A stretch of 64,000 nucleotides of DNA from Magnetococcales bacterium (GTDB lineage Bacteria; Pseudomonadota; Magnetococcia; Magnetococcales; JADFWU01). The position numbers and the translations under genes are program-made. The stretch covers positions 1 through 64,000 of the forward strand of contig JADFWU010000006.1 of NCBI GenBank assembly GCA_015234045.1, in the 5' to 3' direction. Below, in pieces: positions 33,164 through 42,028 of this stretch (positions are counted from its first letter, which is position 1; every line of letters begins with the position of its first letter). The notes beneath the pieces were generated by a model. The model searched no databases and was not told where the DNA came from. It saw nothing but the letters and a program-made list of their open reading frames with translations.

Positions 33164-34018
33164 ATGGGGAAACGTTCCCGCAAGGAGAGAGAAGAACGCA
33201 AAGCACGCAAAGCGGCTAAACGTGGTGGGAAACGCGGCAACAAGCAGCCCAAGGCACCAAAGACCATTGAAGGCGGCATTCCGGTTCCGGGTCGTAAAGC
33301 GCGTGATCCTTTCTACACCACCATCATGCCCATTCAGAATGAGCTGTTGAAGCTGCACACCAAGCTTAAAGACGATAACGAGCGGGTAATGGTGATCGTT
33401 GAAGGCCGTGCCACGGCTGGCAAAGCCGCCTTGATCAAGCGTTTTACCGAGTTCATGCTCCCCAAAGGTGTTGGCACATTCCGCAAAGATCCACCTACCG
33501 AGACCGAAGCGCAAGAGTGGTATTTCCAACGCTTTATGCGTGAGATTCCTGCTGCTGGTCAGGTCATGTTCTACAATCGCAGCTACTATACTCGCGCCTG
33601 GGTTGATGCAGTGACCGGTGCATGCAGCGAGACTGAAGTTGATCAAGCCATGGCGTTCATTCCAGCCCTTGAGAAAACACTCATGGATGCTGGTGTGAAA
33701 ATTATCAAGCTTTGGCTCTCTGTCTCTGCTGGTGAGCAGAAAAGCCGCGTAGAAGCCCTCAAAGGCACCGTCAATGCTTGGCAAGTTGAAGAGAACATGA
33801 ATTACGACACCCTGGACAATCGTGAAGCCTTCACCGCTGCGCGCGATAAGATGTTCGCCGCCACATCACAAGAGGGTGCGCCTTGGGTTGTCATTGACGC
33901 TAACGATGAAAAACAGATGCAGATCAATGCACTGCAATATTTCACCAGCCTGTTTGACTACGATGAGAAACGTACTGATCTGTTGAGCTATGACGAACAG
34001 ATTATCAAGGTAGTCTGA
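33164..34018 (+). CDS. PPK2-family polyphosphate kinase-like protein lacking catalytic aspartates
   Basis: The 284-residue protein has a very basic N-terminal tail (KRSRKEREERKARKAAKRGG) and a PPK2 fold. The Walker A region reads EGRATAGKAALIKRF where active enzymes have G-x-D-A-A-G-K-G-G, so the Asp is Ala. The Walker B region reads FYNRSYYTRAWVDAV where F-D-R-S-W-Y-N-R-A is expected, so the Asp is Asn. The rest (FRKDPPTETEAQEWYFQRFM, EKTLMDAGVKIIKLWLSVS) is well conserved. PPK2 enzymes move phosphate between polyphosphate and nucleotides; with both Asp gone this copy may be inactive or altered. AGGAGAG precedes the ATG. Confidence 0.85.
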   Translation: MGKRSRKEREERKARKAAKRGGKRGNKQPKAPKTIEGGIPVPGRKARDPFYTTIMPIQNELLKLHTKLKDDNERVMVIVEGRATAGKAALIKRFTEFMLPKGVGTFRKDPPTETEAQEWYFQRFMREIPAAGQVMFYNRSYYTRAWVDAVTGACSETEVDQAMAFIPALEKTLMDAGVKIIKLWLSVSAGEQKSRVEALKGTVNAWQVEENMNYDTLDNREAFTAARDKMFAATSQEGAPWVVIDANDEKQMQINALQYFTSLFDYDEKRTDLLSYDEQIIKVV

Positions 34019-34063
34019 TCTATTGAAACAGGTTTCACGATGATTTTAATTTCGTGATCACGC

Positions 34064-34101
34064 AAAAAAACCGGGCGCTCATTTGAAGCCCGGTTTTTTT
34101 T
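34064..34101 (+). terminator. Strong terminator after the PPK2-family gene
   Basis: ACCGGGC and GCCCGGT form the stem with an 11-nt loop, flanked by A7 and followed by T8, so it may work in both directions. Confidence 0.85.
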
Positions 34102-34203
34102 GCGAGATCTGATTTCACTGATTTTTCATTTGGACATTTGGATCTCTAAAAGTACACTGTTTGTAACAGCTGAGAAAGAAACGATATACAAAGGTCACTT
34201 TCC

Positions 34204-34470
34204 ATGAACATCAGCCTTTCTTCAACACTTGAAGACTACGTTAACAAACGATTACATGAAGGCCATTATGCCTCTGCAAGTGAAATAGTCAGTGAGGGAT
34301 TGCAGCTTCTGATTGAGAAAGACCAAGAGAGAGCAGAAGAATTTCTTGCGTTGAAAAAAGAGATTCAGATTGGCCTCGATCAAATAGACCAAGGAAAAAC
34401 GGTCCCAATGGAGGACGTGTTTTCCAAAGCCAATGCAATTATTGCAAAAGCAAAAAATGAGCAAGTTTGA
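34204..34470 (+). CDS. parD: ParD-type antitoxin
   Basis: The 88-residue protein begins MNISLSSTLEDYVNKRLHEG with the ribbon-helix-helix pattern of ParD, then YASASEIVSEGLQLLIEKDQ and a C-terminal helix that binds the toxin. It overlaps the toxin gene by 14 bp. It should repress its own promoter and neutralise ParE. The region is AT-rich relative to its neighbours, suggesting acquisition. Confidence 0.93.
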   Translation: MNISLSSTLEDYVNKRLHEGHYASASEIVSEGLQLLIEKDQERAEEFLALKKEIQIGLDQIDQGKTVPMEDVFSKANAIIAKAKNEQV

Positions 34471-34750
34471 GTTTTCAGAGCAAGCAGAAATTGATCTATT
34501 GGAAACAGTCACCTATATTTCACAGCATAATGCTTTAGCTGCTGAAACATGGCTCAATAAAATAATATCAACATGTTATAATATTTCTCAGTCCCCACTA
34601 ATGGGACGAGAAAGACCAGAACTTGGTAGGGACATCCGCTCCTTTCCTATTGGTCGGTTCATTATTTTTTACCGTCCTATTGAAACAGGAATGTATGTTG
34701 TACGTGTCTTGCGTGGATCAATGAACTTAGACCAAATTTTTGAAAAGTAA
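34457..34750 (+). CDS. parE: ParE-type toxin
   Basis: The 97-residue protein begins FEFSEQAEIDLLETVTYISQ and contains PLMGRERPELGRDIRSFPIG followed by RFIIFYRPIETGMYVVRVLRG, the usual ParE/RelE-fold toxin pattern with C-terminal basic strand. The family poisons DNA gyrase. ATG 34457 lies inside the end of parD, the standard coupled layout. Confidence 0.93.
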   Translation: MSKFEFSEQAEIDLLETVTYISQHNALAAETWLNKIISTCYNISQSPLMGRERPELGRDIRSFPIGRFIIFYRPIETGMYVVRVLRGSMNLDQIFEK

Positions 34751-34830
34751 GCTGTAAACCTCCCGTGATTAGGAGACGCTGGTAGAAAGTCATTGAGCTA
34801 TAAATAATATTACAGCTAACCAAAGGTAAT

Positions 34831-34852
34831 CGGTAAGATGTCCCCTCATTTT
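34831..34852 (+). repeat. Isolated copy of the GGTAAGATGTCCCCT repeat
   Basis: CGGTAAGATGTCCCCTCATTTT resembles the repeats around 45-47 kb that go with the REP-transposase remnant. Confidence 0.6.
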
Positions 34853-34874
34853 CCCTTTACGGCCATAAACTGAA

Positions 34875-35465
34875 ATGACTAGACTTTCCAAAATAGAGAT
34901 ACAAAAACTTGAGTCGAAACTATCCACTTGGTTTCAACCTAAAGATATGTTGACATGTTTTCGTCAAATATCTAATGATATTGGGTCAGAGGTTTTCTTT
35001 AATCAGGCTGGGCTAGCCTTCTTGAGGGATGCATATATCGGAGCTAAATTTGGAAAAATCCGGAATGCTAACAAAGTTAGATTAATTACAGAAAATCAAC
35101 CTGATTTTGAAATCATTATTAATAAAACTACAATGAAATTTGAAGCAACTGAAGTATTAAGAAAGGGCCGGAGACGAGGTTCAGAGTATCAACCTAAATG
35201 CACTGGCGAAGTAGTTTTCTGCTCTCCTGATGAACTGGAAGTAGATGAAGAACAAATTCTTCAATCTATTAAAGATGCGATAAACAATAAAAATAAAAGA
35301 TATTATCCTCCAGATACTCATTTAATCGCATATGTAAACATCCCGTTTATAATGTGGTATGACAGAGACTCCATACTCACGCGGCTTAAGAAATACACGC
35401 AGAGTCAATGCATTCAATTTCAATCTGTTTGGATTCTTTGGAATGATCGAGTTGATAAATTATGA
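34875..35465 (+). CDS. Hypothetical protein with nuclease-like core, 196 aa
   Basis: The protein is AT-rich in coding and unlike its neighbours. The segment NQPDFEIIINKTTMKFEATE has the spacing of a PD-(D/E)xK core (P-D-F-E, then a strand with E-A-T-E), with Glu-x-Thr in place of the usual E-x-K. A basic patch KGRRRGSEY follows. No family is recognised by name. It lies after ParDE and a repeat, so it is probably an accessory, possibly defensive gene. The 200 bp after it hold nothing I recognise. Confidence 0.55.
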   Translation: MTRLSKIEIQKLESKLSTWFQPKDMLTCFRQISNDIGSEVFFNQAGLAFLRDAYIGAKFGKIRNANKVRLITENQPDFEIIINKTTMKFEATEVLRKGRRRGSEYQPKCTGEVVFCSPDELEVDEEQILQSIKDAINNKNKRYYPPDTHLIAYVNIPFIMWYDRDSILTRLKKYTQSQCIQFQSVWILWNDRVDKL

Positions 35466-35663
35466 ACAACCTAACGACCTCTTTACGGGGCTGCCACCTA
35501 GCAGACTCCTTGCATTAATTAGGGGAACACCTTAATAATTTAATTTTTTATATGTAAGACAATTCATTCATCTAGTAATAAGAACACTACTCCAAAGGAT
35601 AATTGTAAACTATTGGATCAGCACTTACGTATTATAGAGTTTCCCACATAGTACCTATTCAGG

Positions 35664-35936
35664 TCATGTCAAAATCTTCACAGCAGCTATCAGTAATGCA
35701 GTTTGCCCCATCAATAAGCCAATCATCCATTTGATTATTTCCACTTTTAAAGTGGTCATTTCATGGCGCAATTCAAGTTTGACACCTTCCACATCAGCCT
35801 TGGTAGCCAGTTCCTGAAGCTGGCTGGCTTGAACCTCTTTTAGCGCTTCCGCTTGGGCTTTAGCTTGTTCCTCAGTGATTCCGGCAGCCTTCAGCGCTTC
35901 AACATATTTAAGCGTATCAAAAGTAATTGCTGTCAT
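35664..35936 (-). CDS. Coiled-coil membrane protein, DUF1640/CCDC90-like, 90 aa
   Basis: The protein has the pattern ITFDTLKYVEALKAAGITEE followed by an Ala/Lys/Glu-rich coiled coil (QAKAQAEALKEVQASQLQEL) and ends with a transmembrane helix (WMIGLLMGQTALLIAAVKIL). This is typical for the small DUF1640 proteins. GGAGATG precedes the ATG. The function is unknown. Confidence 0.85.
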   Translation of the reverse strand: MTAITFDTLKYVEALKAAGITEEQAKAQAEALKEVQASQLQELATKADVEGVKLELRHEMTTLKVEIIKWMIGLLMGQTALLIAAVKILT

Positions 35937-35987
35937 TTCTTCATCTCCTTGGTTTCCAATATACCATCTTTCAGGATTAATTGTGAA

Positions 35988-36452
35988 TCAAAACCGTTCG
36001 AGTGGTTGTAAATTTCCATGGTCCTTGATAGACCGATTTTTATAGGTAATTGCCAACCCTTTATCCAATAATAGCTTGCCTACATCGACACCATCTGCCA
36101 ATACCCGCGCAATAATTCTAAAGTATTTGCCGGGAGACACTTCTGTGAGGTGGATTGTTTGGGCGTTTTGGAGGATTTTTGTTACGGTGTCGCGGGCTTT
36201 GATGGCTTTTTCTCGGCCTTGTGGGGTGTTGCCTCGGAGTTCTGGGGTGTCGATGCCGCGTAGGCGGATTGAGATGCTTTGGCCGAATACCGGGTGTTGG
36301 TTGGGGATGTTGAAGCGGATTGTGTCGCCGTCGTAGTTGCTGAGATAGGTTACGTTGGAAATGTCTGGGTATACCTTTTGTGCTGATTCTGATTGTTGGG
36401 CGTGGGATAGCGTGGCTATCAAAAGAATGCATAGCAAGACGAGCCTGTTCAT
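35988..36452 (-). CDS. Secreted thermonuclease-like (SNase) protein
   Basis: The 154-residue protein has a signal peptide (LVLLCILLIATLSHA) and an SNase OB-fold: YDGDTIRFNI, then IRLRGIDTPELRGNTPQGRE with the catalytic Arg and Asp/Glu set, and YFRIIARVLADGVDVG near the end. It should be a calcium-dependent nuclease outside the cytoplasm. The DNA coding its middle part is locally G/T-skewed on the plus strand. Confidence 0.88.
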   Translation of the reverse strand: MNRLVLLCILLIATLSHAQQSESAQKVYPDISNVTYLSNYDGDTIRFNIPNQHPVFGQSISIRLRGIDTPELRGNTPQGREKAIKARDTVTKILQNAQTIHLTEVSPGKYFRIIARVLADGVDVGKLLLDKGLAITYKNRSIKDHGNLQPLERF

Positions 36453-37149
36453 GTTTCACCAGGATAGGATAGCGTTTTTGAGGCCTGTTTTTCGGTGATT
36501 TTCTACCGATTTGCTATGCATATGGTGTTTCATAAACCCTGTCTTTCGGTCTCCAGCTTTTTGTACTAAATCGCCGGGAACCGAAATCCAGGGTCCATAA
36601 ACAAACTCATCTGCATACCGGGCAAAACAAACCCCTTTCATAGGGCATGTCGGACCAGTATGACGCAGTGGATCATTGGTTTATTGCTTTGGAATCAACA
36701 ACACAAAGCGTGTAATTTTCCTCAAATCAGCTCAAAATTTGAAGGAGATCCAAGTATGCTGCCCACAGTCGCGTACAGAACACAGCCGTGACACAGCCTT
36801 GGCACCATGTGCCGGTATTCCGTAGACAATCAAACCAATGATCGCCACATCCAGTATTAGCTTACCGGACGTTTGCGCCACCTTGGTCTGTGCGACAATC
36901 GCTTGTGATGGGGGGAGTGATTTTGTACAGTATAGCGCAGCATCAGCATGGCTTACCTCCTTGCTGGTGTTAGGCTCTCGGTGGTGGTGTAAACACTGCC
37001 GAGGGCTGTTAATGAGTTTTGCTGGCCTGGGAAGACTCAGCGTTATTAGATTAACCATCACCCTAGTGTTTGGTCAATAGGAAAATTTTCAGTCAGATCG
37101 TTGGGAAATATACCCTATCTAAGAGCCACGGAAAAAACTAATCATTCCT
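36453..37149. other. Gene-poor remnant region
   Basis: About 700 bp without a gene I can support. The minus frame 36456-36641 contains CFARYADEFVYG, which is similar to the YADD box of group II intron reverse transcriptases but has nothing else of that family around it. Other open frames have unlikely composition. A MITE fragment lies at its right end (37122-37148). Confidence 0.45.
37122..37148. repeat. Terminal fragment of the MITE-like element
   Basis: AGAGCCACGGAAAAAACTAA and the following ATCATTCC match the terminal repeat of the element at 32729 with few changes. It abuts the antitoxin fragment. Confidence 0.75.
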
Positions 37150-37302
37150 TCATTGGGATCTGGGCATATAAATATCCCCAGATTTGAGATAAATCATCTC
37201 CTTGATCGCTACCCAATCATCGGCGCTCAACACCACAAAGTCAGACCCATTAGGACGTGTGACTTTCAACGGTGTATGGTTCTCCGCCACATCATCCACC
37301 AT
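37150..37302 (-). pseudogene. Truncated YefM/Phd-type antitoxin
   Basis: The 50-codon frame reads VDDVAENHTPLKVTRPNGSD, then FVVLSADDWVAIKEMIYL, the middle and end of a YefM-type antitoxin. In frame upstream, after a stop codon, NLQS precedes the Met, as in the A-N-L family motif, but the N-terminal DNA-binding start is gone. No toxin gene is adjacent. It is probably a relic. Confidence 0.65.
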
Positions 37303-37315
37303 GGATTGCAGATTC

Positions 37316-37391
37316 TATAGTGATCTCGATCCGAAATTAGACGATGAATCACAACCTGAGTGGAAGCCCTGGTAATGTTTTTGCGCCGCTT
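37316..37391 (+). repeat. Dispersed 76-bp repeat, copy B
   Basis: Matches 30822-30897 in inverted orientation. The plus-strand reading gives DPKLDDESQPEWKPW and a stop. Confidence 0.75.
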
Positions 37392-37468
37392 TTGATATGC
37401 GAGGCAGATCATCAGAGCAAAAATATCACCAGGACTGGAACGGCTGACTGTTCAAATTTAAAACGAAA

Positions 37469-38806
37469 TCACTGTACAAAGTATTTATCAATCAACGCCT
37501 GCTTCATCAACAACTCACCGGCATCAAAACATTCAGCCAGCGTTTGCCAGCCCAGATCCAAGGCATTTTCCAAGGGCATGGAGACATTGATATCCATGAA
37601 ACGTTCTCGGAACAGTCCGCCAAACTTCAACAATTTATGATCGAAATTGGAAAGCTCAAAGGCCATTGCTTGTTTTTGCTCTGCCTCTTTGGCACCGGAG
37701 TAAAAGCGAATCAAGGTGTTCATGAGCTGTCCGTGGTCTTCACGGGTGACTTTGCCGATGACCAACTGTTTCAGGCGCGACAAAGAACCAAAGGGATCAA
37801 TCACGCCATTATGTAGATAAAACTGACCTTCGGTTATATATCCGGTATTGTCCGGCACCGGATGGGTGACATCATTTCCGGGCATGGTGGTAACACCAAG
37901 AATGGTGACTGATCCGCCTTGGGCGAAGTTACAGGCTTTTTCATAATGGGTTGCCAATTGGGTGTAGAGATCGCCCATATAGCCACGATTTGAGGGCACT
38001 TGATCCATTGATACACCCACTTCTTTCAAGCCATCGGCAAAGGCGGTCATATCGGTGAGAAGGACTAACACCCGCTTACCTTCATTGACGGCAAAATGTT
38101 CTGCCACGGTCAACGCCATATCCGGCACCAATAGCCGCTCAACTACGGGATCTGATGCTTGATTGATGAACATCACTGTTCGGGAAAAAACGCCTGCCTC
38201 TTCGAGTGACGTACGGAAAAAGTGATAATCATCAAAGATCAACCCAAGCCCACCGAAAACAACGATATCTGAATCCGCCTGAATACCGATCCGTGAGATA
38301 AACGCATTATACGGCTCGCCTGCTACCGAGAAAATCGGGATTTTCTGACTCTCGACCAGACAGTTGAACAGATCAATCATCGGCACATCGGTGCGAATCA
38401 TATTGGAAGGCAATTTTCGACGCATGGGATTGGCACTAGGACCGCCCAGAGGAACACGCGGTTCCTGTGACAGATCCGGGCCACCATCAATAGGACTGCC
38501 ATTGCCACGAAACACACGGCCTAGAATATTTTCAGAATAAGTAACGCCCATGGGATGGCCAAGAAACCGCACAGAGGCATCGGTTGAAAGCCCCTTGGTT
38601 CCCTGGAACAACTGCAAGGTCACACTCTCCATACGCAGATCAATCACCTGAGCCAATGACAAAAAGCTCGGCTGATCCTCCACCACAGCCAACTCGCCAA
38701 AACGCGGACCATTGCCCTGTTCTACCAGTCGTTTTGGCACCTGGATTCGGATGATATCACCACGAATTTCCAATACTTTGGAGTAGCGAATCAGTGCATT
38801 GACCAT
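37469..38806 (-). CDS. atpB: V-type ATP synthase subunit B
   Basis: The 445-residue non-catalytic hexamer subunit contains GDIIRIQVPKRLVEQG near the start, GRVFRGNGSPIDGGP, MIDLFNCLVESQKIPIFSVA, and no complete P-loop (a Ser/Ala stretch replaces it), as expected for B. VLLTDMTAFADGLKEVGVS and PGNDVTHPVPDNTGYITEGQ are typical of the V/A family. ATG 38806 has GGAG 9 bases upstream. It is the last gene of the operon, 25 bp after subunit A. Confidence 0.95.
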   Translation of the reverse strand: MVNALIRYSKVLEIRGDIIRIQVPKRLVEQGNGPRFGELAVVEDQPSFLSLAQVIDLRMESVTLQLFQGTKGLSTDASVRFLGHPMGVTYSENILGRVFRGNGSPIDGGPDLSQEPRVPLGGPSANPMRRKLPSNMIRTDVPMIDLFNCLVESQKIPIFSVAGEPYNAFISRIGIQADSDIVVFGGLGLIFDDYHFFRTSLEEAGVFSRTVMFINQASDPVVERLLVPDMALTVAEHFAVNEGKRVLVLLTDMTAFADGLKEVGVSMDQVPSNRGYMGDLYTQLATHYEKACNFAQGGSVTILGVTTMPGNDVTHPVPDNTGYITEGQFYLHNGVIDPFGSLSRLKQLVIGKVTREDHGQLMNTLIRFYSGAKEAEQKQAMAFELSNFDHKLLKFGGLFRERFMDINVSMPLENALDLGWQTLAECFDAGELLMKQALIDKYFVQ

Positions 38807-38830
38807 GACCGTGTACTCCTTCATCCACGT

Positions 38831-40636
38831 TTAACTATCCGCTGCAATCTGTTCCAACTGACTCAACAGACTATCATAGTCCGGTGATTTTTCTCCGGCG
38901 TAGTTCAGATTCTTAAACAGGCCGGTTACCGTGATAAAATGGTGCCGTGCTGCATCTTTATCTGCGAAGGTATACGTCCGATTGACCAATTTATAGATCA
39001 GATTAAAAACCACCTCCTGCCGCGCCAAAGAACAGCTGGCATCCACAGGATCAAACGCATCCTGTTGCAGATAGGCATCATCCAACAACCGGGCTTTCAA
39101 GAAGGTGACAAAATCATCCAGATTAATACCCTCTTCACCGGTCACCTGCATCATCTGGTTAACACGGTCACCCTCTTGGAGCAGTGCCAACAGCGCACCC
39201 ACCTGTTTATCCCAATTACCAGAGAACTTTTTAGTAAACCAAGGTGCCAACTGCTCCAGATAGCGCGACCAGGAGAGCAATGGATCAATGGCCGGATAAA
39301 ACCGTTTATAGGCACGGTCGGCACTGAGTCCCAGGAACGATTTTACCGTACCCAGAGTGGACTGCGTCACCGGTTCATCAAAGTTGCCGCCTGCTGGAGA
39401 GACCGTACCCACCAATGTCAGCGCACCTATATCACCATCCCGACTTTGAATAATCCCAGCCCGTTCATAGACCGACTTGATAGAGGAGTCCAAATAGGCG
39501 GGGAACGCCTCTTCACCGGGAATCTCCTCCAAACGCCCTGACATCTCACGCATAGCCTGTGCCCAACGGGATGTAGAGTCGGCCAGAATCAATACGTTAA
39601 AACCCATTTGCCGATAGTATTCACCCAGCGTGATACCGGTAAAAATTGATGCCTCACGAGCAGCCACCGGCATGGATGAGGTATTACAGATAATGATGGT
39701 TCGATCCATCAATGAGCCACCGCCGCGCGGGTCGGTTAGTTTAGGAAATTCGGTGATGATCTCCACCACTTCCCCGGCCCGTTCACCACAGGCAATGACA
39801 ATGACGATATCCGCTGTTGAATACTTGGCCATCAAGTGTTGCAGAACAGTTTTCCCAGCACCAAAGGGACCGGGAATACAGGCTGTACCACCTTGAGCAA
39901 TGGGAAAAAAGGTATCAATAATCCGTTGTGTGGTGATGAGCGGTTCACTGGGATAGAGCCGTTTGCACAGGTTTTTTTCCAACATATGGGTCGGTAATGG
40001 ACGACGCACAGGCCATTTTTGGGACAGTGTCATGGTCTGTTCCCTGCCCTTTTCATCCTTGAGATGCGCCACTGCCATATCAATGGTAAAGGCACCCTGT
40101 TGAATCCAAGTTACCACCACTTCACCGGGTTGATCGAACGGCACCATGATTTTATGCGCTAAACGCCCTTCTTGAACCGTGCCGATCACATCGCCTGCTT
40201 TTAATCGTGTACCCACCTGTACTATAGGAACAAAAGACCAGGAGCGCTTCCTATCCAAGGCGGACTCTTCGGCACCCCTTGGCAAGAATGTACCGTACTG
40301 CACGGCTAACTCTTCCAGAGGATTTTGCAAACCATCATAGACCTGACCCAACAAACCCGGCCCTAATGAGACAGAAAGCATTTGACCGGTTTGAACTACC
40401 GGATCACCGATCCCAACACCTCGGGTATTTTCAAACACCTGAGCATGGGCTTCTTTTCCGTTTACCCGCATAATTTCCGCTTTCAAACGCACCGGATATT
40501 CTGCACTGCCCTGTTGCGGACAGATTTCCACCATTTCATTTTTCATCAAAGGGCGGGCGTTGGAGTCAGCCATTCGGATCGTGACAAAACTCTCTTGGAC
40601 AGCTATGATTCGGGCCGGATTATGCTGTGCGTTCAT
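38831..40636 (-). CDS. atpA: V-type ATP synthase catalytic subunit A
   Basis: The 601-residue subunit has the catalytic P-loop PGPFGAGKTVLQHLM, preceded by the long non-homologous insert of V/A-type A subunits (about residues 120-190). It continues with CGERAGEVVEIITEFP, SSMPVAAREASIFTGITLGE and ADSTSRWAQAMREMSGRLEE. It hydrolyses or makes ATP in the V1 head. ATG 40636 is chosen because GGAGG lies 9 bases upstream, giving a 17-bp overlap with the DUF2764 gene. Confidence 0.96.
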   Translation of the reverse strand: MNAQHNPARIIAVQESFVTIRMADSNARPLMKNEMVEICPQQGSAEYPVRLKAEIMRVNGKEAHAQVFENTRGVGIGDPVVQTGQMLSVSLGPGLLGQVYDGLQNPLEELAVQYGTFLPRGAEESALDRKRSWSFVPIVQVGTRLKAGDVIGTVQEGRLAHKIMVPFDQPGEVVVTWIQQGAFTIDMAVAHLKDEKGREQTMTLSQKWPVRRPLPTHMLEKNLCKRLYPSEPLITTQRIIDTFFPIAQGGTACIPGPFGAGKTVLQHLMAKYSTADIVIVIACGERAGEVVEIITEFPKLTDPRGGGSLMDRTIIICNTSSMPVAAREASIFTGITLGEYYRQMGFNVLILADSTSRWAQAMREMSGRLEEIPGEEAFPAYLDSSIKSVYERAGIIQSRDGDIGALTLVGTVSPAGGNFDEPVTQSTLGTVKSFLGLSADRAYKRFYPAIDPLLSWSRYLEQLAPWFTKKFSGNWDKQVGALLALLQEGDRVNQMMQVTGEEGINLDDFVTFLKARLLDDAYLQQDAFDPVDASCSLARQEVVFNLIYKLVNRTYTFADKDAARHHFITVTGLFKNLNYAGEKSPDYDSLLSQLEQIAADS

Positions 40637-41333
40637 GAGAATCATCCTCCCGAAAGAGCCCACTGGATTGACCTAGCGCATGATCAACCAGCGCGTTGAA
40701 TTTCTCTCCAGCTTGTTTTTTTTCGTAGTGACTCCACCAGCGCACCAACTTCCAGCGCTGCACATAGATCACCACCGCTTCAAAATCAAATTGATGCCAT
40801 TCGGCATACTGTCCCAACTGCGTCCAAACCAGAGAGAGCACTAATCGCTCCATCTCCAATGTTTGTTTATTTTCCAATAGTTTTCTGGCTTTAGGTATCC
40901 AGGTAAACACCCGATCCACACCCAGTCCAGGCGCATTCCAGTTGCGTTGGATCTCACCCACCCAGCGACCGAAACCCCATGATGGATCGGTTGGTGGTAG
41001 ACGTTCACCACGCATCTGACGGCGGAGCGCAACCAGTACTGTTCGCATCTCCAATCGTTGGTGAACCATTTTGCGTAACGTCTCGGTTGTCAGAGCCGGT
41101 TCGACCTTTTTATAGCGGTGTTGCACATCGAGATCGGTCTGTTTTTCCGGTTCGTTGGCCCATTCAAACAGAGATTCAATCCGGTGTAGCCGTTTGGCAT
41201 CTTCGGCTTCTAAAATGGTGAGCCGCTTGTTGAGGCTGGTCCAGGAGAGCGGAAGCTCTCGGGTATCAAACAGCCTACCCAAATAGGGCATGCTGGAAAT
41301 CAACATCACATAGCGGTCAGGATTGGACATCAT
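40620..41333 (-). CDS. DUF2764-type protein of the V-ATPase operon
   Basis: The 237-residue protein begins YVMLISSMPYLGRLFDTREL and PLSWTSLNKRLTIL, and contains PTDPSWGFGRWVGEIQRNWN. It stands between subunits E and A, where bacterial V-ATPase operons of the chlamydial type carry a DUF2764 gene. It may replace the missing C-type or stalk function, which is an inference. The start overlaps the end of subunit E by 4 bp. Confidence 0.72.
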   Translation of the reverse strand: MMSNPDRYVMLISSMPYLGRLFDTRELPLSWTSLNKRLTILEAEDAKRLHRIESLFEWANEPEKQTDLDVQHRYKKVEPALTTETLRKMVHQRLEMRTVLVALRRQMRGERLPPTDPSWGFGRWVGEIQRNWNAPGLGVDRVFTWIPKARKLLENKQTLEMERLVLSLVWTQLGQYAEWHQFDFEAVVIYVQRWKLVRWWSHYEKKQAGEKFNALVDHALGQSSGLFREDDSHERTA

Positions 41334-42016
41334 TTCACCATCCCTTCCAACAGTGCCCTAAAGCGCGGCAACATATATTGAAGCAACTCTTGGGTCAGCG
41401 CCTTGTCACTCATATCAAGAACAACATTGTCCTCTTTGATACGAAAACGCAGACCGCCTTTATCATCATCCGCCACACCAAATGAAACCCCTTCACGCAG
41501 TATATCCCGATTGATTAAACGGATAAAATGGGTGAGCGGTCCCTTTTCCAGCTCCTCTTTTGAACCCGTAGAACTCTCTTGACTCAGTTTATCCTGTGGT
41601 AGAAGCACTTCCAGTTTTTGGGCTTCCTCGGCATGTTCACGAAGCCGTCCGGCAATCACCAGAATGATTTGTTGTAACAGCTCTTCCCGTTGCAGCTCAG
41701 CGCCTACCAATCGACCCACCTCTCCAGTGAATCGGTTGACCAACTGCTCTTTGAGAGAGAGCACGGTATCCCGCGCGGCAATCTTCAACGCCTCACGTCC
41801 GGCTGAGGCCATTTGCCGGGCATCTCTCTTGGCACTTGTGCGAAGTTGATCGGCCTCTTCCTCGGCTTGTTTAAGAATCCAATCCGCGCGAGACTCCGCT
41901 TCAGCAACCAGTTTAGCCGCCTCTATACGCCCTTTTTCCACGCCTGCTTCACGCAACTTGGCAACGAGCGTATCAATACCGGAAGAGAGCACTTTTTCAT
42001 CTGCGTGAGTGTTCAT
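41330..42016 (-). CDS. atpE: V-type ATP synthase subunit E (peripheral stalk)
   Basis: The 228-residue protein has a long Ala/Glu/Lys-rich helix (LVAEAESRADWILKQAEEEA then DQLRTSAKRDARQMASAGRE) and a C-terminal globular part ending TQELLQYMLPRFRALLEGM. This is the typical composition of the E subunit, which links V1 to subunit I. Confidence 0.88.
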   Translation of the reverse strand: MNTHADEKVLSSGIDTLVAKLREAGVEKGRIEAAKLVAEAESRADWILKQAEEEADQLRTSAKRDARQMASAGREALKIAARDTVLSLKEQLVNRFTGEVGRLVGAELQREELLQQIILVIAGRLREHAEEAQKLEVLLPQDKLSQESSTGSKEELEKGPLTHFIRLINRDILREGVSFGVADDDKGGLRFRIKEDNVVLDMSDKALTQELLQYMLPRFRALLEGMVK

Positions 42017-42028
42017 GACGCGCCCCTC

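Noticed and set aside
32972-33784. 270-codon minus-strand frame opposite the PPK2-family gene
   Set aside because: The plus strand carries a strong ribosome-binding site, a conserved family and a terminator; the minus frame is a shadow.
36732-37061. 109-codon minus frame in the gene-poor region
   Set aside because: No ribosome-binding site, odd composition, and an equally long frame on the other strand; coding cannot be supported.
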